A stretch of DNA of 64,000 nt from Apricaphanius iberus. Lineage: Eukaryota > Chordata > Actinopteri > Cyprinodontiformes > Aphaniidae. The notes beneath the pieces were generated by a model. That model was given only the letters and a program-made list of their open reading frames with translations. It searched no databases and was not told the origin of the DNA. The position numbers were made by a program, and so were the translations under genes. Where the stretch lies: assembly GCA_028564705.1 (NCBI GenBank), contig JAPXFQ010000393.1:62001-126000 (forward strand), in the 5' to 3' direction. Positions 22,594 through 34,692 of this stretch are shown here, in pieces (position 1 is the stretch's first letter; each line of letters opens with the position of its first letter).

Positions 22594-24372
22594 GGTCATT
22601 CTACGAAAACGTGCCATTTTTTACTATAAATATCTTATTTTCAAAGTATAGATAAAGTATGGTCTTACCCCTCTAAAAAAATACTGTGCCATCTCAGGCT
22701 TTATCGTATTTATTTAAAAAAGAATAAACTGAGATGTGTGCTATGTCAACCCTGTTACATTAATTTGTATCTTACATTGTTTTAAAGTAATAAGATCAAA
22801 TGTGATGTATCATGAAATCTAATTCTTTTTTTTACATTAAGGGTGTTTGTAAATGGAAAATATTAAGCAGCATACTTTTTTCCCATGGGTTAACATGCTG
22901 ATTTATGTTCTGTGATTTCTCAGCATTTTCTCTTTTAAGAAAATGCTATGAAAACAAAGTAATAGTAACACAATTATTTGAGTAGGACATTGTTCCATTT
23001 TACTCAACATAAAACTGAGGTTATTTTACATTTCTCTTTAATTTGTAATTTGTATTATATTACAGCATTATAAAAGTAACAGGGTTGACAACAACATCCC
23101 CATTTGGAAGAGATTTATTTTCTATGCATATTTAATTCATTTTAGAATTGAAGATTATGGAAATAAATGATGATTCTGTAGACATTTATGTTATTCAGCA
23201 CATTAATAATTTTTAAATGTATTTTCTTTACAATAAAAATCTTTTATAGAACCTGTTTGGCCTGAAAAAGCTAAATAGAGCCTAAAACCTATTAAAAGCA
23301 TAAACAAAACTCTAATATTCTATTCAGTCTACGTAACAAGTTCAGACCAGATATCTTTTCTGATTTCCATGAGACAAATTGTCACATTCTGAGGTGCAGG
23401 AATAAATCCAATAATGTCATCAAACATGTACCAGATACTGTCATCACGAATGGCCCAGAAAAATTTGTTCTTGCCACGATGGCTCATGCATTTGACTTGG
23501 ACTTCATCTTTTGCCAGAATGATTCCAGGGCACAGCTCATTGTCATATTTTATGACACACCATTGTCTTGAGTTATCATTCAGTATGCTGTCAATACGAG
23601 TATTCGATCTAAGGGCTTCCCCCTGTTGAGATCTGAGTCTCAGTTTACATGTCACTCAGAAAATCGAATGATTAAATGAAGTACGATCGACTCCGCGGTG
23701 ATAGATGGCGACATGTGCCCCTACATTTTAGCTTTAAAGCAGGTAGATTCCAGCTGTATTCAGGCAGTAAACAAAGGCTGGCTGGTGTGAAGCAGGCGGA
23801 GTTAAAGCCTGATATTCATAGTCACAATGCGCAAACTACAAGAAAAGTAATCAAAAGAAAACAACACTTGTCTTTTCACAATCAACTTCCTGAAAGGTAG
23901 ATGATATCATTTTCTGGAAATGGAGTAACTTTTGGTAAAGTTATTTTTCTCCAAGAGGGGTGTTATCCAAAATTAAAAGGATTGACGGCAACATGGGGAA
24001 CAATGTTAAATGTTGATTCTTCATAATTTAAAAAATATTTTAAATGTAACTGTTTCATAATTCATGAGCAAATAAGCCAGACTTTTTTGAAATGCATTTA
24101 TTTTATATGATTGACTTTTTTATCCTAAAAATCCAGTGATACTAGACAAATCCTTCAGAGGGACAAACCCTTTTTACTCCTTTTGCAATATACCTAGTGT
24201 GGAAACTGCTTCAATCCTTTAAAAACAACAGGATGATTTAAAAACAAGTAAACAATTTATTTTTTACATTACACAACTAAATTATAAAATAATCATGAAT
24301 AAAAATATTGTTAATTCATCTTTACAAGACACTTTTGTTTCAGGGACATAAAACCTTTTTCGTAGAATGACC
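22594..24372 (-). mobile_element. 1.8-kb DNA transposon with TIRs carrying an unclassified ORF
   Basis: Inverted ends GGTCATTCTACGAAAAC (left) and GGTCATTCTACGAAAAA (right, reversed) bound an AT-rich body. Inside, TGTCAACCCTGTTAC (22744) and its exact reverse complement (23076) form a second 15-bp inverted pair. The minus strand holds one open frame (23655-23329). No transposase motif (DDE, HUH or Tyr recombinase) was seen, so it is probably non-autonomous. Confidence 0.6.
23329..23655 (-). CDS. Hypothetical 108-aa transposon-borne ORF (FFW/RDD...WY type)
   Basis: 108 codons with a stop. Notable motifs: YDNELCPGIILAKDEVQVKC, then MSHRGKNKFFWAIRDDSIWY, then a DDIIGFIPAP turn and a closing W. 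From memory, proteins with a PYPGII...EVKCM...NRFFWP...RDD..WY pattern recur in fish and invertebrate repetitive elements. I cannot name the family, and the catalytic role, if any, is unknown. The Trp/Tyr-rich beta-strand pattern looks like a small SH3- or Tudor-like barrel, which is inference only. The open frame inside a decayed AT-rich element suggests recent insertion, or chance survival at this length. The start is arbitrary: it may be the last exon of a longer protein. Confidence 0.45.
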   Translation of the reverse strand: MTCKLRLRSQQGEALRSNTRIDSILNDNSRQWCVIKYDNELCPGIILAKDEVQVKCMSHRGKNKFFWAIRDDSIWYMFDDIIGFIPAPQNVTICLMEIRKDIWSELVT

Positions 24373-24672
24373 CATATTTATGTATCTGCCAAACATACAG
24401 ATTTGGTTATGCTGCCAAAATAAATATCTTAGAGTTCATGCTCTCTGTATTATTACTGGGATCCTCCATTTTGGTTTTACAAACTTGGAAATGGTATAAA
24501 CAAAACAATATTTGCACAGCACACTAATGTTGAAATGGTTTCGTTTTAGCTGGTGGCTCCTTAAGGTACAGTCTTAATTATCAGTGAGGGGATCAATCTA
24601 AAGTGGAAAGAAGGGTTTGTTTTCCTCTGTTATATGTATTAAATGTACTTTATGTAAAAAAGTGTCATTGGC

Positions 24673-24678
24673 AATAAA
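24673..24678 (+). terminator. Candidate distal poly(A) signal, ppp1r12b side
   Basis: AATAAA on the + strand, the last clear hexamer before the convergent syt2 signal at 25295. Choice of site is inferred. Confidence 0.25.
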
Positions 24679-25294
24679 ACTATTTCCAATTTAGTATTGG
24701 CTTTTTATATTTGTATACCCTACGGAGTAGTAAGTATCCATATACAGCGTAATTCTTCTTTTTCTTAGTTCAACACATGGTTTTTATCCCCAAATTAATA
24801 ATTTAATAGGATTCCCCAGTTTAATGTCTTACAATTTTCTGCATTACTTACTGATTTAGAACCTCTGTTCTGTTACTATTGCAGTTTGATGTAAGGCCCT
24901 CTAAGATCAACTTAAATGTGTCTGCTAATTTAAATAATAACAAAGTTGAAAAAGGTATCCTCTATATCTTTAAACAATTCTGCATTGGTTGTGATTGTTG
25001 ATCAAGGGAAACATACAGTGTGAGGCAAAAATAGATACAAATAGCTCCCATCTGCTAGACTTAAAGGACACGATTACACCTGCATGTATTTAGTGCAGAA
25101 ATATTACATCAAGAAGGAGCAAAACAGGGAAATCCACTGCTTGTGAATTCCTAAAAGTAACTGATAGTTTGGTGTGGAATGTTGTAATATATTTTTGTAC
25201 TTTGCATACATAAATATGAAAGGATCAAGCAGTTTTGTAAGATAAAACATAACCCCATAGTAAAACTCACACATCTCATGATTATTAAAAGGCC

Positions 25295-25300
25295 TTTATT
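25295..25300 (-). terminator. Candidate distal poly(A) signal, syt2 side
   Basis: AATAAA on the minus strand followed within 30 nt by a GT-rich stretch. It faces the + strand signal at 24673 about 620 bp away. Confidence 0.3.
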
Positions 25301-28300
25301 TCCTATTTGTTTTTACAGAACTGGTAACACATAAGATAAAGTTGTAATAAGTTATTTGGATCCCTTGATAACTTCAGAAGGATTCCGAACGTATGTCCAC
25401 ATAAGGGTCAAGAGGAGTTTGTGAGCAACGTTTGTGTCCAGTCAAAGGCTAAAGCATGCGATCCACAGTAGGCACAAGTACTGACATGAACACGCGCACC
25501 ACAACACTAGACACGAAGAAACACAGCTAGGGGACATAACCTGACTGTCCTCCGATGCTATAAAAGAGGATGAAGAGAAGAGCGTGAAGCTGGGAAATCA
25601 AATGAGTCTCGAGAATACAGCTGCATCATGGAACAGAAGTGGAGAACTGAGTGCTCAAGAGGGGAGCTTTGCACGGCCCTGCATGTTTGGCAGTATACGG
25701 CATGTCCATGTTGTAAACATGAAGGCCGGTATTCTTTATGCTCTGCAAACGCAGATTCAGGTTCCTATTCAGCCCGATGACAGTGACAGAATCAGCTACA
25801 CAGAAACCAGACAAGGACACAAATAGAAAGCAAATGAGAACAGAGCATGGAGACACACATGTGCCATCGCTTCAAACACAGATCCACATTCTACATCAGA
25901 GATACACAGAATAAAAAGATAAACAACAAAAGTGACCAGATTTCTGCAGAAAAAGAAATGGAGACTGACAGAGAAACCAGCATGTTTCAAAGTAGCGCCT
26001 TTACCCACTGGGGGTCTTGAAATCACGGTTTCACTGTCAAATGGACTGAACTTTGCACGGTTTCCCTTTTTAAATCCCAGTGTTTGTTCACAAAAAAGAA
26101 AAAAATTATTCACAAAAATGAGTCACATATGTGTGAACAGTGCTCTGAAACTGTCTTTGCACAGCTGAAGCGTTGCAGCCTCAGATGCATTTGTGCATAC
26201 GTACATCTCCACAGCAATCAGGGAAACAAATCACTACCCACTTTTAAACCATATGGCTGTTATTTTTACTTTTACTCATAGATAAAAAATAACAATATGC
26301 ATGCAGATTTAAAATGCAGGTTATTCAACCTAACATTGTGATTTGAAGCAATGTTTGGATTTTTTTATTCTCACATACACAAGACCAGAACCACAGCTCA
26401 GCAGTCTCAGATGCCCATATCTTCTGAGTATCTTATGTGTGTAATGACCCAGGCTTTAAAAGAAACCTTTCATAAACATGCCATGAGTGTACCTGTGATC
26501 ACATAAAAAATGAATAATAAAAAATATTTGGTGCTTTTCTATTATATTTTCCCTGTTATCTTGGCTGTGCAGACTTAAACTGTGGAGATAAATGCTGGCA
26601 GCTGTAATCAGGTGGTGGCAGTATTTCTAAAACACAAAAGAACCTTGTACATAACCTGCTCTCAGTGCATCATTTGGTCACAGTCAGTGGCATTGATGGG
26701 ACAGTGATTATTATTGTATTGCATTAAGATAATTTGAAGCATTGGTTTGATTTAAAACATTAAGGATTGTTTTTATAACAGATGTGCCAGTTTAATTTAG
26801 AAAACCTCAGCAACTTAAATCAAACCTAAATAGATACATCAACGCATTAGAAAAACTGGGCTTGTTTGCTTTCTTGCCAAAAGTTAAAGGAGAACTGAAA
26901 CTACCTTTTCAGGTAATCTGGGTGAACTAATCAATTTATATTTTTCAAGACTAAAACTGTTGTAATTTAACTCAGGTTGGCATTTTAAACTTCTATGGAT
27001 GTTTGTTAGTTTGTTGGTGTTAGGCACCAAACCTTTGTCTACGTGTTAGCAACATTTTCAGTCCAAAGGGCAACTTTTTTGTTTCTACAAAGTTACATTT
27101 GTCTAGACCTGTGAAACATTCTTGAACCTTTGAAAATACTTAGTTTTAAAAGATTATCTCTCTCTCTTTAGTCATGTTTAATGCCTAAGGTTAAATAAAA
27201 GGCTTATTGCCAATAATTTTCTAAATGAGGTTTTACTCATCATTAAAACAATTTTATAAATCTGTAGGCTCTTCTGATTGAGCAACATCTGCATATCTCT
27301 GAGCTTTGATAGAAAAACACGGTTTAACCCTAACCTTGTGTTTAGTACACACATATGTGAGGTCGTCATACATTTAACTCAGAGCAAGAAAGCAAGTTTT
27401 AATTTTGCAGACGCACGTCTGTGTAAAATAATCAAAATATGCATAGCTTCGGGATTCAGCCTAATCTTTTTTTCATTCTTGCTGTGAATTTGCTAAGAAT
27501 ATGAACAAAAACTTTTGTCTCTAAAAAATAATGCAGAAGATTTTATTTATTTACTGTTAACTGGTTATATGAGTACATTCTTCCAAACTGGAAGAAAATA
27601 AACTAGAAGCTTAACCCAAACTGATTCATAAATTGCACTCAGCCCTAAAACAGAACACACTCTCATTTATAAAATTTTAGCCTTTTAACTGAGAACTTAA
27701 TGTGATAATATGTTATATTATTCATTTATGCTAATAAAATATCAACAAACGCACTCACGTAAAATCAGCAAAGAAACGATGACAACAGGCACTCCGAAAC
27801 AAGAGAAAAAATAAATAAATTATTTATATATATTTACTTGCTTTCCTAAACTATCAGCCTCTACACACTCACACATAGAGTATAATGGTTTTCCCCCTCT
27901 TGATGAACAAAGACTTCAGAAACGTCATGTACGAAGGAACATTATTCAATGAGAAATGAAGACGTCAGATTTTTGTTCCCTCATAAATAAACTCTAGCTG
28001 TTCAGCAGAGCTCTAAAGAGTTAGTGCTTGAGTTTTATGGCTTTTAGTTTTATCTTATTAATTTATTTAGTTTACATGTACACCTATTGTATAGTAACAG
28101 AGTAAAAGAGACACAATCGGTAACGTGTATCAGGTCAGTCAAACAGAAAGAGGAAAAAAAATCTTCTGATTAAAAATTGTAGTGGCAATATTAAAGAAAA
28201 AAAGAGAGGACTCCAAGTAATTTGTGTTCAGTGTGAAGGGCTTATTCACAGTTTTGCCCTGGAAATGCAGCCTAAAGTAGGATATGGTCCATAAGACTTC

Positions 28301-31300
28301 AGTCTCGGTTAGTGCTGGCATAAATAACTCCTAGAATCAATTTATTTATTTTTTCTTCTTATGAGCTATTTCAGAATAACATCTAGTTTAATTTACATTA
28401 TTTACTAAAGAAAAAGAAAAAAAAACATCCAGCAGACTTGGAGATCCCCTACTTCAAACAAAACATAAGTATAACACATTTTCTGAAATAATAATAAAAA
28501 AGCAATATAATTTCATAAACAATGTCTAATATTTTAAAGTTACAATAACAAAATAAATGGCAAATAAATGTTGCCAAACAAAAGCTTCTGAGCACAAGAA
28601 ATTTACATAGCAAGCATGCGGCTACATTTTTCTTCCTACATGAACTCACACATAGCACTGGACGACACACTTGCTTAAGAGTTATCAGGCGTGGAAAGAT
28701 TCCTATTTGTAATAGTACTCTAATATTTGCATGACATTCTCTCCAATGACCCTCATGGAAAATAAATACACACTTCTTCTATTTAGAAAATATACAGTGC
28801 ATTTTTTTTCAGTTTGCTGTGTTATTAAAATGGCAAATGACACCCATTTAACGTACACAAGATATTTTTGCTTCATCTCTAAAACATGCTCTTATGTACA
28901 GTAGTTCTTATAAACATGCAGTATCAACGTGTTTGAACTATGTATATAGCAAAACTACACACCAATGAGTTACTTGATTGCTTCCATGTTGCCTTTTTCT
29001 TTAGTGTCACATTAAAAAGAAAGAATTGTGCAAGATGAGCAGAACAGAAATGGAAATTTGGTCTTGATTGTTATAAAAAAAAGAGTTAATAAAGGAAGAA
29101 AAAAATCAATTTCACCAAAAAAAGGCAATGGAAAATGTAACTGCATTTGCTATATATTGCACACAGCTATCTGGAAGTTATCTTGTGAGAAAGCATAGTG
29201 GGCTCAAAATGGGCTCACAAAACCTGTTAGACCTTTAACTGACTTTACTGAGGGGTGATAAACTCTAATAGTGTGGTATCTGTCGCAAGACAAAGTTTGC
29301 TCACTCAAATCTCTCTCCTAATCTAAATGTACAAATATAAAGAGCCAAAGGATCTCATTGACATTTGTAACTATCAACACTTATCAGAAAGTTATTTCTA
29401 TATGTATAAACTGGCATTTCTATGTGTGGATACTAGACTGCTCCTTAAAACATTTCATGAGAAGTGCCTGTTTTTGCAGAGAACAACTTACTATTCATTT
29501 TTAAGACTGTAGGCTATAGTTGTTGTTTTTAAACCAAAGCATTATATTTTTTTGCAAATGTATGTTATTGTGTGTAAGGCTGATGTTCAATGCATGATAG
29601 AAAGCTCAACAAGTATGGTAGCAGAGCTAATATCCAATTCATATGAATCTGATGCTTGTTGCTTATTCATACCTCCTAGTAGGACATAATAGCTGTAGAG
29701 TTAGGGAGATGAGGATTTGTGATCTGACAAAGCTCAATGACAAAAGTAAAAAATAAAATAAAATAAAAAGTCAGACTCCTGGAAGCTCCAGAAGACTCTC
29801 TTCAAGTGTGGAAGACATGCTTTTGTGTTCGTAAGTTGTACCATTAGGGTGTTGGAAATACATTTCTTTGTCATTTCATACATTTCCTTTTTGTTGTTTT
29901 AGTAGAACCATATTTCTAAATTGCAAGAGGAAATAGCTGAGTGATAGGCATATTGGACAGAAATATGTAGATTGCACAGGCTGAGGTGTCATTTCACTGA
30001 ACAATATCAGAGAGTGCTCACATGTGTGGCCATATTAGTTTCAGAGCAACTCTTTGTATCATTTTATAGTTTTCACACCATATGTTAATTTGTCATTACA
30101 TGTATTTTTCAGCCTAAGGGAACGTGTCAACCTGAGCAGACATGTGAAAAACTGAAAGCACCGAAGAGAGGTTTTAATAGTTAATGTGTGAAACGGTTTA
30201 AATTAGCAATGAACTTCAGTTGAGGTTACCTGGCAAAGGCTTTGGCTCTCTATATTGCACTGTTTCATTCTGAGAAGAGACCACGAAGCAGCACTGAACT
30301 CAAACATGTCCCCCCCTCCATTTAAAAGACACAACCTGTCTGTGTGTGTGCCCCAGAAACAATACATTTCATCATGTTTTATCACCCAGGAAAAGGAAAA
30401 ACACTCACCAAAGAACAGTGTCAGGAACCACAAAACAGAACAATACTCACTAGTGCAATTCATAATCAACAGTTTGGTAAGCTGTGCATAAAATGCACAT
30501 AGATCAGTGCGATTTTTTCCAGACCAGACTTTTGGCAATCAAGTCAAGAAATTATACTCCAAACAATTTAAACACACACACATACGCTGAGGCCAAAGTA
30601 AGCAGAAGCAAAAGCAAGAAAATGAATATCACTAAATTGTTAAAGCTCTGATTTCTGAGCATATGTACACAAAACAATATGAATTAAAGTGCTTAAGGAA
30701 TATATGTGTTTGAAGTTAAACTAAATCATTAAGTAGAAGAAAAAAGTAGAACAAGAAGGGAAAGTAAGAGAACAACACCTCTAACTGGAAGGCGTCCCTG
30801 GTAGTTGAAAATTGCTTATTTTGTTACTTGGAAGGCTTGTCTCCTTTATGACTGTAAGACGGTTATAGGGATTCCTTTGAAGTAAAAACCCTTGTGTCAA
30901 GTCCATGACTAATGGCAGTAACACTGAACAAGTGAGATACAGATTTGGAGGCGGCGGGAGGGGGACGTCAAGGGCTGTAGGCAGTAATCGACACCTTGTA
31001 AATATAATGTCAGCTGTGGTTGGGATCAGACTCTCTTTTTGTAGCTGTTCTGGTATTTCCAAACCTTTGTGAAGTACAGACGACAGACGATGCTTTTTTT
31101 TTCTTTTTCAAACACAATTTAAAATACACAAGCACACTTTTGCTTTGTTTTTTTGCAAATAATCTATCATACCCTCCATATAACTCACTAATTTGTGGTT
31201 GAACTATCTTCAGACATAAGCCTAAGGTCAGCAGAACTCTAACAATTTTAATGCAACATTTTTTTTTTCTCATCACGCTGTATAACTTATAACAATAAGA

Positions 31301-32005
31301 ACCCGTTTAGAAAAAAAAGGCATGGAGTTTTCCTCTCAGTTCTCCTGAGACGATGGACGGAACGGTAACTAATCCAAAAAGGCAGTGGTTGTGGGTAACT
31401 GGACCTAATCCCTACTTTGCTACCCAACTCTAGGAATGTACTTCAAACTAACAGAATCATCTAGGATGATAACTGGCAGGTGCGGGACATGGTGCACAAA
31501 ACACCTACGGAATGGACCTGCTTGTGTTATTTCTCTATCATATGGCAGTATAAAGCATTTTATTGTTAAGCACTACTCTAAGCAAACTTTGTCACTAAAG
31601 GGAAAACAGGTGAGAAGTATAATATGAATGAATGCATGTGTTATCCCTCTATATCACCAGATTCTCATTTTACACTCCTATTATAGTCTACTCTGTAAGC
31701 TTAATAATGGAACCACAACTCCAATATAAAAATAGATCTAAAACAAAGATGACTGAGTATCTGTCCATCCTGCAACTTGTCTTCTTTTCTTAGTGACATG
31801 ACTTTATAGAATATGATTTTTTTAAACTACATTTCTCATCATGTCAAATAGTTTCTGTGGATCTTTTAAAATGATGGCTGTGTAACAGAAATGTGTCGGA
31901 TTGGGTGTTTCCTGGAATATACATTGATATGTGGGACTTTAGGTAAACAATGGGATAATGCACGGGTAGGAAGGTGTAGGGGCAGGTGGTGGGAGTTTTT
32001 TTATT
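25295..32005 (-). other. Probable syt2 3'UTR / intergenic stretch
   Basis: No recognised protein or repeat is found in most of this 6.7 kb. The minus strand carries an AATAAA at 25300-25295 followed by a GT-rich stretch (GATGTGTGAG), a reasonable distal poly(A) site. Long 3'UTRs are usual for neuronal synaptotagmin genes, so this assignment is inferred, not shown. Confidence 0.35.
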
Positions 32006-32221
32006 TTACTTCTTGGCATTCAGCGCTGCTAGGGAGGCATCCACTTCCTCCTCAGGCTGCAGCGGATGCCACTGGGCAATTGGGCGGCGGGGATTGGCCA
32101 GCATATCGGACCAGTGTTTCAGCCCGGCACCCGTTGATTTGCTTCCCACCCAAATCTTCCCAATGGCATCGTTCTTTCCGATCTTGTCATAATCCAGCAC
32201 TGTGATTACAGCTTGGATTTT
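32006..32221 (-). CDS. syt2: syt2 last exon, C2B third loop and C-terminus
   Basis: 71 codons and TAA. Loop-3 aspartates are present ([10 protein letters not shown]), followed by the family C-terminal block [20 protein letters not shown] and a tail [15 protein letters not shown] that is longer than in human SYT2. An AATAAA lies immediately after the stop (minus strand, 32005-32000), probably too close to be the main polyadenylation signal. Confidence 0.96.
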   Translation of the reverse strand, partial: KIQAVITVLDYDKIGKNDAIGKIWVGSKSTGAGLKHWSDMLANPRRPIAQWHPLQPEEEVDASLAALNAKK

Positions 32222-34623
32222 CTGTAGAAACAAGGAGAAAGTATTACAATAGACACAGAATACAGTAAAGATTATAAGGCATATCAGGGTTGGGAAGACC
32301 GTTCATGATTAGCATATATAATATATTTTATTATTAGTAGTAGTATTATTTGTATTATTTGTATGGCGCCTTAACATGACCGCAGTCCAAACAAGGCACC
32401 GTACAATAAAAAAACTCACAACATTAAACAGCAATTAAAAACGAATGGAAGTTTTAAGATATTAAAAACAAAATAAACAAAGAGTAAATACATAAATTAA
32501 AACCAGAGCAGAGTCCCAAGTACAGCCAAATGCTTTTCTGTAAAAATGGGTTTTAAGAAGTGTTTTAAAATTGGACAGTGAAGATGGCTGACAAATGCTG
32601 AGTGGCAACACATTCCACGGTTTTGGTGCACAGATTGAAAAAGCACGGTCCCCCCTGAGCTTCCTCTTAAACCTCGTTACCTCCAGGAGAAGCTGATCTG
32701 CTGACCTGAGGCACCGAGCTGGGAAGTAAGGAGGGAGAAGCTCAGAGAGGTACGTGGGAGCAGAATTGTTCAACGATTTAAAAATAAATAAAAGAATCTT
32801 AAAATGAATCTTGAAATGGACAGGCAGCCAGTGAAGGGAAGCCAGTGTGTGATGTGTTTCCTCTTTCTCAATCCAGCCAGAGCATGAGCAGCAGCATTCT
32901 GCACAAGTTGGAGACGGAAGAGAGACAACTGGCTAACGCCGAAATACAGAGAGTTACAGTAATCCAGCCGAGATGTAATAAAGACATGGATTACTGTCTC
33001 AAAGTGCCGTTCAGATAAAAATGGCTTTACCTTCACCAACTGCCTCAAATAAAAGAAACTGGACTTTACCACCGAGCTAATTTGATGACCAAATTTAAAA
33101 TCACTGTCCATTTTAAAACCCATCTAAGAAAACATTATGCACTATGCTTTGCTGTCAAGGGTTACATATGGATACTAACCTTTTCTTATATAGTCTTAAA
33201 AAGTATTCAAACCCCTTAAATTTGTTTGTTACTTTTTTGTATTTTCTTTAAAACCAAATGTTTTTGATAGGTAATTTATGGGATACACCAGAGTTACCAT
33301 GAGCCTCTTAGCTGCTCCTCTGATATAACTTTCCATGCCTGGCCCGTCATTTTAGCTTAACAAGGCCATGTCTTGGCTGGTTTACAGCTGTACATCACCC
33401 TTTTCCATTTTCAATGGATTGTTTAACAGTGAGATGTTCAAAGCTGGGGATAATAATTAATAACCTAACTATCCTTTCAACTCAATTTATCCCGAGCTTT
33501 GTCCCTCACCCATCTTGTGTGGTTATAGGATTTTGGGCAGGGATTGTTAGCTAAGGAAAGTTAGGTTGATGAAGAAGCCCCACTAATGTTAAAAGCAGCT
33601 CAGCTTTTTTCATGCGATAAAAAACTTTTTCCAGCCACTTTCATAGCGATCTCTTTGAACGATATCCATGTATTTGCTATTTGTCTAACTTTCAAAAACT
33701 CAATTTATTATTTTTGATACTATGTAATGACTTACATATTAAATTACAACAATAAACACTGGAGTTTGAGTTTATCAGCTGACCAATGGGAAAAATGTCA
33801 GGAAGTTCAAAGGACATACATACTTTCTCAATGCATCTCTGTTTCCACACTTTCACAAAAATCTAAATTTCAACTGTATCTTTAAACAGTAATCTCTCTG
33901 CTAATTTCTCTGTATTGAATTAAATGTGGTACTGTTTTTACTTCTGCTTAAAAAAACATTACAAAAGGCTTTAGATCCCTACCTGCATTTGCTCAAGCGG
34001 AATCTCAAAGCTGAAGGACTCATTGTAGTAAGGATTCAAAGTATTCTTCTTTACTGTTGTCTTCTTCTTCTTCAGCCTCTTTCCATTTTGCAGCAGGTTA
34101 ATTTTTACATAGGGATCTGGCATACAGATACAAGACAAAATCAAAAAATAAGGATCTCTGTACTCATTCAAATCTAGGTTGCAGTATTATAATTTGCCAA
34201 CAGATGGAGCCACTTCTAAAGCAAGACGGTGAAGAATTGGTGAGTACTGCAGTGACAGCACGTGAGAAGAGAGGCACAAAATTGATAGCTAGGCTTTAAG
34301 TCACGTTTTTTAAAAATATTCTCCAGTCTCAGTGCAAGGAGACCCTTTTACTCAGATATGGGGTCATGTGTGAAGCTAGAAAACTCCACATCTAATACCC
34401 ATTTGTGTTCATATGAGCTGGCCTACCTGATAGTCCTCCCACGTCCATTTTCTTTAGGTTCTTGGCCTCCAAAATACAGATGGTAAGTTTGCCGGCAGTC
34501 GGGACGTAACGTAAAGAGATGCAAATATCACCAAGCTTCTCTGGCTGTGAGGCGCAAAGAAAGCAGAATGTTAGGGGTATAAAGTGATGGACCAGAAAAA
34601 AGGCAAAATGAGGAGCTTCAAGT

Positions 34624-34692
<69 letters not shown>

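Larger units (their letters stand above)
18656..24678 (+). other. ppp1r12b 3'UTR and/or intergenic DNA
   Basis: No gene is visible here apart from transposon sequence. AATAAA hexamers on the + strand occur at 19930, 20391 and 24673; I cannot tell which is used. The stretch holds a MITE (19252-19683) and a 1.8-kb terminal-inverted-repeat element (22594-24372). Confidence 0.4.

Noticed and set aside
25796..26113. 105-codon Phe/Cys-rich minus frame in the probable syt2 3'UTR
   Set aside because: No domain, and composition is like translated AT-rich noncoding DNA.
32000..32005. AATAAA immediately after the syt2 stop as the poly(A) signal
   Set aside because: It would leave almost no 3'UTR and no GT-rich downstream element is evident; neuronal synaptotagmin mRNAs have long 3'UTRs.
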